DNA of 64,000 bases. Source: Urechis unicinctus (lineage: Eukaryota > Annelida > Polychaeta > Xenopneusta > Urechidae). Shown here in pieces: positions 1-12,150 of the stretch. The stretch covers positions 26,748,903 through 26,812,902 of the forward strand of contig CM067344.1 in assembly GCA_034190875.2 (NCBI GenBank), written 5' to 3'. Positions within the stretch are counted from its first letter, which is position 1. Each line of letters begins with the position of its first letter. A program made the position numbers and the translations under genes. The notes below the pieces were generated by a model. That model was not told the DNA's origin and ran no database searches. It saw nothing but the letters and a program-made list of their open reading frames with translations.

Positions 1-3000
1 ATGGTCCACCACTTCTGATAAGTCTTCAACATTTGTAGCACAATATGTTCTTGCAGTCTTCAACTCTGCTCCTCCAAAACCACGGTAGTTGAAAACTACA
101 GCCCTGTATGGGAGAGTAATGAATTATCAAATATTATAGATGTCTTTAGGATTGATATAATTAAAACCACATTGTTAGTCTTTCTTTATATGATGTAAAG
201 AGCTTGAGTAAATTTTCTGAATTCAGGGCATCATAAGAGTTATTGCAATTATAACTACTAGTTTCAATGAATATCAATATTAGGAAGTAAATAAACTTTT
301 CACTACATTTCATTGTCTGGTCACTTTCCTATAGCCTTGCCGAATCACTCAGCCTTGTCGGATCACTTACCTATAACATTGCCTGATCGCTTACCTACAG
401 CCTTACCGGATCGCTTACCTATAGCATTGCCAGATCCTAGCCTGATTACCTATAACCTAGCCTGATTACCTATAACCTAGCCTGATTTCCTATAACCTAG
501 CCTGATTACCTATATCCTAGCCTGATTACCTATATCCTAGCCTGATTTCCTATAACCTAGCCTGATTACCTATATCCTAGCCTGATGACCTATATCCTAG
601 CCTGATAACCTATAACCTAGCCTGATTACCTATATCCTAGCCTGATTTCCTATATCCTAGCCTGATTACCTATATCCTAGCCTGATTACCCATAAACTAG
701 CCTGATTACCTATATCCTAGCCTGATTACCTATAACCTAGCCTGATTACCTATAACCTAGCCTGATTTCCTATAACCTAGCCTGATTACCTATATCCTAG
801 CCTGATTACCTATAACCTAGCCTGATTACCTATAACCTAGCCTGATTACCTATATCCTAGCCTGATTACCTATATCCTAGCCTGATTACCTATAACCTAG
901 CCTGATTACCTATATCCTAGCCTGATTACCTATAACCTAGCCTGATTACCTATATCCTAGCCTAGCCTGATACCTACCTAGCCTGATACCTATATCCTAG
1001 CCTGATTACCTGATTACCTATATCCTAGCCTGATTTCCTGATACCTAGCCTGATTACCTATATCCTAGCCTGATAACCTAGCCTGATTACCTATATCCTA
1101 GCCTGATTACCTATAACCTAGCCTGATTACCTATATCCTAGCCTGATACCTATATCCTAGCCTGATGATTACCTATATCCTAGCCTGATTACCTATATCC
1201 TAGCCTGATTACCTATAACCTAGCCTGATTACCTATAACCTAGCCTGATTACCTATATCCTAGCCTGATTACCTATAACCTAGCCTGATTACCTATATCC
1301 TAGCCTGATTACCTATAACCTAGCCTGATTACCTATATCCTAGCCTGATTACCTATAACCTAGCCTGATTACCTATAACCTAGCCTTATTACCTATAACC
1401 TAGCCTGATTACCTATAACCTAGCCTATAACCTATAACCTAGCCTGATTACCTATATCCTAGCCTGATGACCTATATCCTAGACTGATTACCTATAACCT
1501 AGCCTGATTACCTATAACCTAGCCTGATTACCCTAGCCTGATTACCTATATCCTAGCCTGATTACCTATAACTAGCCTGATTACCTAGCCTGATTACCCT
1601 AGCCTGATTACCTATAACCTAGCCTGATTACCTATATCCTAGCCTGATTACCTATAACCTAGCCTGATTACCTTAAACCTAGCCTGATTACCTATAACCT
1701 AGCCTGATTTCCTATAACCTAGCCTGATTACCTATATCCTAGCCTGATTACCTATATCCTAGCCTGATTACCTATATTCTAGCCTGATTAACTATAACCT
1801 AGCCTGATTTCCTATAACCTAGCCTGATTACCTATATCCTAGCCTGATTACCTATAACCTAGCCTGATTACCTATAACCTAGCCTGATTACCTATAACCT
1901 AGCCTGATTACCTAGACTGATTACCTAGCCCTATATTAGCCTATTACCTTATAACCTAGCCTGATTACCTATAACCTAGCCTGATTACCTATATCCTAGC
2001 CTGATTACCTATATCCTAGCCTGATTACCTATATTCTAGCCTGATTAGCCTGATTACCTAGCCTGATTACCTATATCCTAGCCTGATTACCTATAACCTA
2101 GCCTGATTACCTATAACCTAGCCTGATTACCTATATCCTAGCCTGATTACCTATATCTAGCCTGATTACCTATAACCTAGCCTGATTACCTATACCTATG
2201 ATTACCTATATCTGATTACCTATAACCTAGCCTGATTACCTATATCCTAGCCTGATTACCTATATCCTAGCCTGATTACCTATATACCTGATTATATATC
2301 CTAGCCTGATTACCTATATCCTAGCCTGATTACCTATATCCTAGCCTGATTATAGCCTGATTACCTATAACCTAGCCTGATTACCTATATCTAGCCTGAT
2401 TACCTATATCCTAGCCTATTACCCTGATTTACCTATAACCTAGCCTGATTACCTATATCCTATATTACCTATAACCTAGCCTGATTACCTATATCCTAGC
2501 CTGATTACCTATATCCTAGCCTGATTACCTATACCTATAGCCTATATATTAGCCTGATTACCTAGCCTGATTACCTATATCCTAGCCTGATTACCTATAT
2601 CCTAGCCTGATTACCTATAACCTAGCCTGATTACCTATAACCTAGCCTGATTACCTATATCCTAGCCTGATTACCTATATCCTAGCCTGATTACCTATAA
2701 CCTGATTACCTATATCCTAGCCTGAGCCTGAACCTAGCCTGATTACCTATATCCTAGCCTGATTTCCTATTACCTATAACCTAGCCTGATTATAACCTAG
2801 CCTGATTACCTAGCCTGATACCTATAACTAGCCTGATTACCTATAACCTAGCCTGATTACCCTATAACCCCTAGCCTGATACCTACCTAGCCTGATTACC
2901 TATAACCTAGCCTGATTACCTATAACCTAGCCTGATTACCTATAACCTAGCCTGATTACCTATAACCTAGCCTGATTACCTATAACCTAGCCTGATTTCC

Positions 3001-4855
3001 TTTAACCTAGCCTGATTACCTATAACCTAGCCTGATTACCTTTCAACCTTGCCTGATTTCCTTTAACCTAGCCTTGTTACCTATAACCTAGCCTGATGAC
3101 CTATAACCTTGCCTGATCACTTCCCTACAAATGTACTAACCTATAGCAACATCTGATTATCTACCTTAAGTTTCACCTGATCACTTACCTATAGCCTTGT
3201 CTGATCACCTGATGAACACAGTGCACAGCATACGATTCCTCGCTGCTTCCTACAACACATGCAACCAACATCAACAAGGTTACAGTGACCTTACACAAAG
3301 ACATGCTTCAGAACAAGAAAGGCTTGTGCTTTAAACATCACTGCAGACATCAAAAATAACGATTTTGATCAATTCTCTACTAGATATCATCAGGCCAAAA
3401 CCCTCACAATATAGCCCATCTGCACCCCATGCCCGTAAACAGCTAATGTAAATGTGCCACGCCCTAGTTTTAGGATCCACTAGGACAAGCTTTTCATAGT
3501 GGGTAGCACTCCTCAGTCAACCATGCATTCCTGTCACCAACACATGATCCTCACTCACACCTGAATGTCACCCATATGACAATGTCACCCATACATGAAT
3601 ATCACCCACATATGAGCATCTCCCATACACAGATGTCACCTATATGATCATCACCCATATTTAAACATTACCCATGCATTAATTCCACCTATACATTACA
3701 TCACTCATACATCACTCACCAGTCAAACCAGGCAGCAGGACAACGGTGGGGCGTTCTTGTTTCGAAATTGGGGAATTAACATCATTGTCCATCCAATCCA
3801 AGGCAACGTGACCTCCATCAAGAGTACACATAAACTCCCTGAACATAATATTCGCCCAAGTCAATCCCCTTGATCAGAACATACAATATTTTTTTTGATG
3901 TATAGGTCACAAACTTTTGCACGAAAATTCCAATCTCCCACCAAAATGGTTGTGGGGAGGGGGAGGGGGAGTATACGACATGTACAAGAGTGTGACTTAT
4001 CCCGAAGTAATTCTGATTCACATATGTAAGTATCTCCATTGTGGAATCATAATTAGTGCTACAGAACTGCTGTTTCTTCAACCAAATATCATGTTTGTAA
4101 AATGACTAAATCACCTTCAAAGTTGATTAGCCTTTCTGACAAAGCAATGGTTTCAAATACAATTACACTGAAAATGGCTAGTTCGAGAAAAAAAGCAAAG
4201 ATCATAGACAAAAGTAGTGGTATGCAAGGTCTGATAAATAATCCAGCATTAATGCCCATCGGTCAAATCCACAAATTCTGTTCCAAGATGCATCTGAGAA
4301 ACAACTCACTTTCTGTATGGTAATGTGGGAGCTGTCTGTAATAAAGCTCGCACTATAGTTTGGAATCTGCCCTCAAAGCACCAAAAGGTTGGCCAAAATT
4401 TACGGTTGATAACTGGGCAATGAGTCAGAAGGAATTTCTTCAGTCTGGGGTTGCATGCTACAACAGGACGCTGACACACCAAAACAAAGGTTGAGATTTG
4501 AAGAACATTGCAAATACAACACCACCTCCATACTTCTTCATTGGACCACACACATAAGTGCAGCCATTCTGACGAAATAGTAAATATCAACACTCATAAT
4601 TCATTGATAACCTAAACAGGCTTGGATTCAGAATATTGAATTTCCAGTAAACTGGTAAATATTGCAAAATGATGGCTTTGTTCAGTTTCTGATACTTATT
4701 AACTACATTACAAAAACACTACCTTAAATATATTGAGTTGTATCACATCCTACCTTAACAACATACACGGAGTACCAACATATATATCCCAAAAATAAGC
4801 CGCAAGCAACAGAACCAGTGGGGTATTGCCGGGCGAGATCCAAATGATCGAACAT
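1..4855 (-). CDS. ABHD3: ABHD1/ABHD3-like alpha/beta hydrolase (5' five exons, continues off left edge)
   Basis: Five exons assemble in frame on the minus strand: 4754-4855, 4310-4470, 3720-3838, 3189-3249 and 1-103, giving 182 codons with consistent GT-AG junctions and phases. Exon 1 starts [10 protein letters not shown] and carries one hydrophobic segment (about residues 14-33), the N-terminal membrane anchor usual in this family. Exon 2 has HCPVIN and [12 protein letters not shown]; exon 3 has [10 protein letters not shown] and VVLLPGLTG; exon 4 has [11 protein letters not shown]; exon 5 has [17 protein letters not shown] and EDLSEVVDH. These match the conserved order in vertebrate ABHD1/ABHD3, membrane-bound serine hydrolases; ABHD3 cleaves certain phosphatidylcholines. 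The nucleophile GxSxG motif and the rest of the triad would lie beyond the window edge, so activity cannot be judged. ABHD1 and ABHD3 cannot be told apart here; the symbol marks the family. It is transcribed divergently from TMEM201. Confidence 0.93.
430..3120. repeat. 20-bp minisatellite filling an ABHD1/3-like intron
   Basis: About 2.7 kb of near-continuous tandem repeats, roughly 130 units. The plus-strand consensus is CCTGATTACCTATAWCCTAG, where W is A or T, giving two interspersed variants. Edge units are longer (about 24 bp) and more diverged, for example GATCGCTTACCTATAGCATT near 408 and GATCACTTACCTATAGCCTT near 3179. Truncated units and small internal deletions occur, especially at 960-1100 and 2160-2850. 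The array lies wholly inside the intron between the hydrolase exons at 3189-3249 and 1-103. Confidence 0.97.
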
Positions 4856-5259
4856 GGTTTTACTTTTAAAAGTGTTACACTAGCTTCTTTTGCACACAGC
4901 TTAAAACCTTTCCTTAGTCACGTTAATGTGGTGATGATAACGAACTCGCCCCTGATGTGTTGATAATCTGATGTCACCTTAGCGCGGATGTGAGAGATTG
5001 AAAGTAGTAAATGGCGCGGACGCTGTCAGAGGCGAAGTTTCATTGCCTAATGCATCAGCTGCTGATATCTATGGTGTTCCATTTAATGAACCCTCGTCCA
5101 ACATAACGTCACTTTCAACACTGCACCCCACAGAGGTTATAAGATCAGTGTCTATTTCATCTTCATTTGATTTTTTTCATCATAACGTCATTTTACACAT
5201 CATCGTATGGATATTTTCTTGACGACAGCTACAACCAATTTTTCATTATTTATTTCAAC
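4856..5259. promoter_or_regulatory. Likely bidirectional promoter between ABHD1/3-like and TMEM201
   Basis: The start codons of the two divergent genes are 404 bp apart, so their 5' untranslated regions and promoters must share this interval. It contains a locally CpG-richer stretch (about 4982-5035) in otherwise A+T-rich DNA. No convincing TATA box was recognised. Assignment rests on the gene arrangement. Confidence 0.55.
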
Positions 5260-8200
5260 ATGATTTACAATTGGCAGTCTTGTCTCTTTGGTGCAACATT
5301 CCTCATATTTTTCTTCCTCATTGCATTCGCCCTTTTCAAATTTATTAGGTATGTCAGGTCAGAATTGTGTAGTATATTTTCCGTCTGTTTTTCGTCGGAG
5401 AGCGATGTTATGGTGATTTCTTTATTGATGCGTCGTTCCTTAACCAGTGTTAACTAGCCCAAAAGACCAACGTCAGGTTCTATTTATCACCTTGTCGGTC
5501 CAACAGTTTTAGCTAAATTTTTTGGTCGATGCATTCGATCAACCCAGAACTCACTACTTTTTTCACGAAATATGCATGTTCTGACGAGTTTCGGGCGATC
5601 AGTGTCGAAAGTTATTATCTAATTCGGTTCGAGATAATGTTTCATATTCCTATCGTCTGCGGAAAACTATATTTTCGATAACTTTCCAAGTTTACCGGTG
5701 ATATTTTCTTCCTAAATACAAGCGCGGTGGACGATATCCCAGACAGCCCCAGAAACTTCCGATGTAATAAATAAGGCGGTGAGAACATAGGCAAAAACTA
5801 TAGCTGATAATTCCTGTTGCCTTTTCCCCAGGTTTGAGTTGCTTTCTTCGTGATTCGGTGTGATATTTGTGCGACAGTTAATGTTAGTGGCCTTTTCTAC
5901 ATGTTAGACAAGGTCATTTTAGCTTTTAGCTTCGTGCCACAAATAGTCCCTGTGAACCCGCGTCTTGCGAGTAGTCTCGCCAATGTTCCAATTGGTGTAT
6001 GCTCCCGCTGGTCAGTTTCCGCCGCCATGTTGCCAAGTCGGGCTCAGATATTACCGTTTGGTGTGTTTTAGGCCTAAATACTTATTCACAGGATACTGTT
6101 GTTGCTGAAATTCAGCTTCTGGTCCTATAAATGTTTGGTGAGTTGATTTTATTAGCTAAAACTAGGTAAAGCAGCGGAACTCTTGACTTATGCCGGGAAT
6201 ATGCCTTGGACGACAGAACTAAGAGGGAGTGCATGCATAACTCCCGTACTTAGTTCAAAAGAGCTATCCTTAACAGCTTTAACAAGTAGCTCTTTTGAAC
6301 CAAGTGGAGCTTGCGCTCCCTCTTGGTTCTCGAAGTGGACATTTCCTATGTAGAAAATGCGATAATAAGAACTTACCTTCACGATGTCAACTTGATTTAA
6401 CAAGTCCAATTTAATAAACAATCAGTATTATGCATTGCATTAGAGTCTCAGGTATCGCAGCAACTTGTAAATATGCATAATCGCCTTAAATGTGCGAGGC
6501 GATTAACTTTTCCGACTAAATTCCAATATGGCGGCGAGATTGCGAAACGTAAGTCAGATGGAAACGGACTTTTTATGATGATGAATAAAGGAGAGGAAAA
6601 GGCAACTGGGTCGGAAAGTTATAAGGTATAAATCTAGTATAAACTGACTTACCTGTGAAATGTATTATCAAGCAGATGATGGTATGATAAAAACTCCACG
6701 CGGTCGTTTGCGACAACGTCATGCAAGAGACCGTTTGTTGACAACCACCAGAATTTGGAGTGGAATTTCGCCGAAAAGTTAGAAATTAATCGAATATCAA
6801 GTGTTCTCCCGGATATTGGTTAAAAAAAAAACCCATAGCAATTAAATTCAGTCAATACTGTCACTGTTGGTGGCTTTAAATTCTTCTCGGTACGTATTTT
6901 TAACTTGATAGATTAAGCATGTTTGTCAATCTACCGATAAACTGAGGGTTTTCCTGTTAGACCAACAAGGGAGTACCCGATTGACTGTTGGTCTGTTGGG
7001 CTATTAATATATTTTCCGTCCGTTTTTCGTCGGAGAACGATGTTATGGTGATTTCCTTATATTGATGCAGCGTTCCTTAACAGCTTAAACAAGGTATCGC
7101 ACGACTGCTCTGGGGAAAGTTATAGATCCGTGGGCTGTTCATAACTGGTCACTGCCTAGTCTTTGAAGCAGAGTCATGAAATTTATTGTTATTTCAATAA
7201 AATTTGACTCCCAAATACTCTCATTTTCATCGGCCTATGTCTTGGCAAAATACTCTGGTGGCATCACTAGAAACTCATGCCCAACTTATAGTGCGCCAAA
7301 AATTGTGATCAGACTAAATGCATTTTTTGGGGACAAGTACAGAACTGTTGAGGCCCAAAGGATGGTTTTGTTGCCAAAACCTCATTAATAAACTTATAAT
7401 TTGTTTTATATATATACAGAGGTTAAAACTATTATTTGCTCATATTGAGAATTGCACAATTAGGTACTATGTGTTAAAACAAAGAAAGATTATGTTGAAC
7501 AATCATTTCCCTGAATAGCATTACTTCACAGAGCATGAAATTAAGAAAATTTGCCACCGGCCATCCGATTTCGACCCGCCATTGACGGTCGGGCGGGCGT
7601 TAGTTTTGAGCCCTGCCTCATGAATAATTTGATTATAGGTAATCTATCTTTTTTGTTACAGACCCTGGTTTCCTGTACAAGTTGAATGTTGGTTCTGTCA
7701 GCATGTAACAAAGATACCATATAACTACTACAACAGATGGGACTGTCCACAATGTGACCAGTACAATGGGTTTGATCAGGTTGGTCAGGATTTCTGATCT
7801 AATACATCATAAATCATCCTAGGCCCTTTTTTTCTGATCCATGTTCCATTTCAACTCACTGTTTCTATTTTGATCACCCAGCTAGTTGTTTTCTTCAACA
7901 GGATGGAGACTACAACAAACCAATATCAGCTCAACGCAATATTGACCTCAATCCATCTCCTAATACTTCAGAGCGTTGCAAGGATTCTTATAATTCTGGA
8001 TCTGACCTTTTGTGCCAAACATGTGAACGGAACCAAGTGCTGAAGATAAGGAACCTAGCTCATTTTGTGCCATATTCTGAGGTATGCAGGCATGTAATAA
8101 CATATTATCATGTCTGTTGTCCTTACCAAGTGATTTTTGCGGTACATATCTATAGCACACTTAGAGACTCAATTGGTCTGATTGAAACTAGTACAGTTGA

Positions 8201-11200
8201 GTATCCCTTAACCGGAATGCCCGGGGACGAGCGAGATGTTGATTCTTGAATTTTCCCTATTTCGGAATGCCTTTCTACACGTCCATTATCATGCATTGCA
8301 GAATTTTGGAGAAGTACAACTGTGTGTAAATCATAATGTTGCGGTTTTTCCCAACAAAAACTGCCTTGTCCACTTCCTTATCATTGTAAATATCGATAGA
8401 AATTGGAACATTACCATTAAAAAAAAGTCGCAAGCGTACCTCAATGTTATTTCAGGGTGGGGAATGTAACGAAACAATTGTGTGGGAATTAAAATCTCAT
8501 TTAGACCCTATTTCGTCATTGCGGCATACATGCTTGGACACAGGCTAAAGAGGATGTCAGCTGAAAATACGAGCTGAAATCCCGTCACTCTTTTCTAAAT
8601 GTACGATGTGAGGTATATAACAGTTCAACTGAACACAACTGATGCTTATGCTAACTCGTTTATCATGGTCGTATTATAGGCTAGGCTAGGCACTCTCCCC
8701 AGGTCTTTTGATGATTTGATGCCTCAGTGGGCATATAAGAGATCGAAAGTTGTAAACAGTGTGGACACTGTCAGAGGCAGTTGCCTAGGTAGCTTTGCTG
8801 CTTGAAATGGAGGCGCACGGTTTCAGCGTTCATGCAAATTCAAGAGACATTGTCGGCTGAGACTTATTTAAGCACCTTGATTACGGCCCCACCACAAACC
8901 TCTTGCCGCCGAAGTCAGACCAGTGTCTGTTGTTTATTGGACGTGTGTATGCTGGCACATCACATGAAATTTTTTCCACTGGAAAATTTTCCCTGTTGCG
9001 TCATACTGGTGCTCACCAAAAAATTCCGGATTTCAGAGGTTTCCGGATTTCAGATTTTGGATAAGGGATACTCAAATGTAATACAGTTGAAACGAAACAT
9101 ACCGCAGTGCACATTCTCAGTGAGGTTAACTCATTTATAACACATGAATCATACTGTTTATGCAGGCTAACTTTGAACATGAGGTGGAGACATACAAGGC
9201 TAACCTTGAGGAAGTGTACAAACTGTGTTATGGCTGTGAACTACGGGTACAACGTCACCTGGATGAGCAGGACCGACTACTGGCAAAGAAACTGGAACAA
9301 GTCATACGACAATCTCCTCCTCGGAGCAATAACCATGAGAGGGTGGTGGCAAATGACTGCCAGGTGGGTGTTTACTGTGACTGTATGATTGTCAGGCCAA
9401 TGTTAACTTACAGAGAGTTATGATAAATGACTGCATGGTGAGTGCTTACAATGAGTCAGTGGTGCAAAAAAAAACACAGCCAGGTGTGTGTTAACTTCTA
9501 GACAGTGATGCAAAATGATTGGCGAGTTCTAACTACAAGAGCGAGATGCCCAATGAAGATGGGACCTCACTTATCTTTGATTAGTTAATTGAGTGATATT
9601 GTTGGAGATATTACAAGCTGAGAATGTTGTTGTGTTTCTCTTGTGATCTATTATATTATATCATATCATGTCATTTTTTAGCAGATGGAGCTTTCTGTTG
9701 TATGATTTCAAACAATAATAATAGCACTGCTAGTTGATGTTTCAGCAACATGCAATTTGTCGGCACTCAACTCCTTGGCATATCTACTTGCTGCACCTTA
9801 GTTCACTGCTTGCCTCCGTAACCCTGGTGTCTGGCAGCGCTGTACACTTTGTAAAGCACAGCCAGATGCACATTGACTTCAGTGCCTATCTGGGTGACTA
9901 TGGAGTCTGGTACATAGAGGGTGTCTATAGTAATGCAATACCTACCATCCTGATTGGCCTGCTTACAAAAACAGCAGCATCTACAGCCCTCTTCCTCTGC
10001 AAGGACTACAGGTCATAGTTGACAAATTTGCTCCCTTGTGTCTCACAAAATCCCTCTTTCGGTTGTCATTTCTTGTAGCTGTACTGAATATGTTCTAGAG
10101 TGCTCATTAGAAACAACAGCAATGGCATTTTCATTGCCATATTTTTTGTGCTCAAGAGAATCTATCTGGTGGAATTAACTTGATGTGGTTTAAATTAAAT
10201 ACCAGTATACGAAAAAATATTTACTTAAATTTGATTTACTCTGCTGGCAGTTTAAACCATCCGTGTAAGCTTCCTGAATCTCATCATTAGTTTGCCTTCC
10301 GTTGCAGTGTGACGTGGAGTGATATGGTATCGCTGATCACATGGCTTGGCTGTCTCCTGGCATTTTCCGACAAAGTACAGCGAATGCCCCCGAGCGACCA
10401 GTTCTTCCTACAAACATGGATCGCTTTCCTCACCACTGTCTTGCAGCTCTATGTGACGGTGGTGTACCGCCAAGCACCTCCCAGAAAAAGACAGTTTGTT
10501 AGGTTAGAAGCAATGTGAAGATTCCCTCTTTAGAAGTTACTGCCAATGTTTTAAACACATTTGATATAGTTTGTAGTTAGTATTGCATATTTTTACTTGA
10601 GCTTTACTTGTAACTTACCTACAAAGTTTAAACTATTCTTCTGTGAATCATCAGATTTGCAGATGTATCCTTAGGTGAAATAAACACTTAAGAAGCTAAT
10701 GATCAATATAACTTTATTAAAACAGTTTATAAACTGACATCTAAAGTTGCCCTTAAATGTGATTGTTACAGGAAAACTTTGCATCGTAGAAATTTGTCTT
10801 CGGCCAGTCAGGATTCCCCCCCGGCTGGTGTGCGTTACTCTATCACACCAGAGGATCGACAACCTAGCTCTTCTTCCTCTACAGATCCCAAACATGGTCA
10901 CCCTGACCACACATTCAGCAGATTTGGTGGCTTGAGTATAGGGCAAAGATATGCCGCTGCTGATGACATGACAGGTGTACAATTACTGCCTATATAACTG
11001 GCAACTGTGATGCTATTACCCTCTCACCATTGTTCAAGCTCTACTCTAATTTTTATAACTGTTGTCTCCTGCCTTTTTCCCTTACAATTGGTATCTTTTT
11101 TGGTGACATGAACTAGTCAACTTGTAATCTAGAAGAAATCTTCCTGTGACTGCTGACAGGAGGTGTTTTTGGCCAGTACCAGCCAGTGCATGCTCATCAG

Positions 11201-11865
11201 GGAAGAAACCAGGCGGAGCTACAACAGCGTGGATCGCTGCTCAGTGCCCCTCGCTTCTCACCAGACACACTCATGTCACATCCCCCAGCAAACATTTCTG
11301 GCACCAATAAGCATCATGGTGGGCATTTTCTTCCTGCTTCATGAAAGCAATCGTTCCCTTTTATTGCTTTGAAGAAAGACAAAACTGGACCATGTTTTTT
11401 TACCTATACTCCCTTTGCTGTAATCTAGTAGCATCTTCTGTACACAAATCTTCGTTGATATCTGAGGGAGCCTCCAGGTCTCCTGTGAGTGGTTTGTCTG
11501 GGGGTGGTCCCATCACTCGTGATGACAGCGCCAGTGAGGGAAGTGACGATGGAAGTGAGGTAGAGAGTGATGAGGAACCTCACTGCCATGTCAACAGCAC
11601 ACGCCCAAATCGTAAAGGTGAGTGAATCCTGCTGTCTGGTCGTTATGTTCATTGTGATTCCTTGAGATCTTGATGGTTGTTTAGTTGATTTATTGATGAA
11701 ATTACACGAATAACAGTATGTCTGTTTATGTGGTTAATGACAGTATTTGCTGTGTATACAGCTTTCCAAAGTCTCATACAGCGTGCTGCTCTCGGTGTTC
11801 TCATGGGTCTCATCATCTCCCTTATCATCTTCTGCCTCACGGACCTCCAATCATGGACCTCATGA
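5260..11865 (+). CDS. TMEM201: TMEM201/SAMP1-like inner nuclear membrane protein, ten exons
   Basis: Ten exons join in frame: 5260-5348, 7662-7779, 7902-8081, 9166-9363, 9746-10011, 10308-10502, 10772-10974, 11160-11318, 11429-11617, 11762-11865; 1701 nt, 566 residues plus stop. Exon 1 is an N-terminal hydrophobic segment. Exons 2-3 form the Ima1-type N-terminal zinc-binding domain: VECWFCQHVTKIPY, RWDCPQCDQYNGF, DGDYNKPI, then LCQTCERNQ. Exon 4 is charged and has CYGCELRVQ. Exons 5-6 hold several membrane segments. Exons 7-9 are a Ser-rich, acidic nucleoplasmic stretch. Exon 10 gives a last membrane helix (GVLMGLIISLIIFCL) and ends SWTS. Human TMEM201 (666 residues) has the same plan and links the nuclear envelope to spindle or LINC components. 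An in-frame upstream ATG at 5167 would add 31 residues; I chose 5260 because it leaves a compact membrane anchor. The exon 4 donor at 9364 is the least certain junction. Confidence 0.93.
5349..7661 (+). other. TMEM201 intron 1 with duplicated segment and foldback
   Basis: A 2.3-kb intron without a supportable gene. It holds a diverged direct repeat (5373-5444 and 7008-7082, both around TTTTTCGTCGGAGA and CGATGTTATGGTGATTTC) and the palindromic foldback at 6219-6326. Short open frames inside it show no recognisable domains. Confidence 0.7.
6219..6326. repeat. Foldback / MITE-like inverted repeat in TMEM201 intron 1
   Basis: A perfect 14-bp inverted pair, GTTCAAAAGAGCTA (6253-6266) and TAGCTCTTTTGAAC (6287-6300), lies inside an outer imperfect pair: 6219-6236 matches the reverse complement of 6309-6326 at 15 of 18 positions. 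The nested palindrome of about 108 bp resembles a miniature inverted-repeat element. No target duplication was identified. Confidence 0.6.
8082..9165 (+). other. TMEM201 intron 3 with copy of a promoter-proximal repeat
   Basis: A 1.1-kb intron. The stretch 8729-8780 resembles 4987-5034 in the ABHD/TMEM201 intergenic region; both carry GAGAT(T/C)GAAAGT followed by TGTCAGAGGC. This suggests a dispersed repeat rather than coding sequence. Confidence 0.5.
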
Positions 11866-12150
11866 TTCCTCAGTAATCTCCAATTATGGCCTTCATGATG
11901 CCTCACTTGCAGTCATGAATCTCATGGAGCCTCACTGATACCCAGGCATGAACCTCATGAAGATTCACTGATATCCAGGCATGGACTTCATGAAGCTTCA
12001 CTGATATCCAGGCATGGACCTCATGAACTATTGTCTTTCAGTGATTGACCTCATGATGCCTCATTTACCTCCAATCATGAGCCTCATGATGCCTCACACA
12101 TTCCCAGTCATGAGCCTCATCATGCCTCACTGACCTTCAGGCATGCATCT
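11848..12150 (+). repeat. Degenerate ~34-bp minisatellite starting at the TMEM201 stop codon
   Basis: Repeated units of about 34 bp, built on ATGGACCTCATGAWGCCTCA followed by CTGATATCCAGGC, run through the proximal 3' untranslated region, roughly eight copies. The first unit overlaps the last codons and the stop (CAATCATGGACCTCATGA, 11848-11865). Confidence 0.8.

Noticed and set aside
430-3120. CRISPR-like regular array
   Set aside because: The 20-bp units are contiguous with no unique spacers, and the locus is a eukaryotic intron.
8802-9140. 112-codon frame in TMEM201 intron 3
   Set aside because: Lies between well-phased exons and matches nothing in TMEM201.
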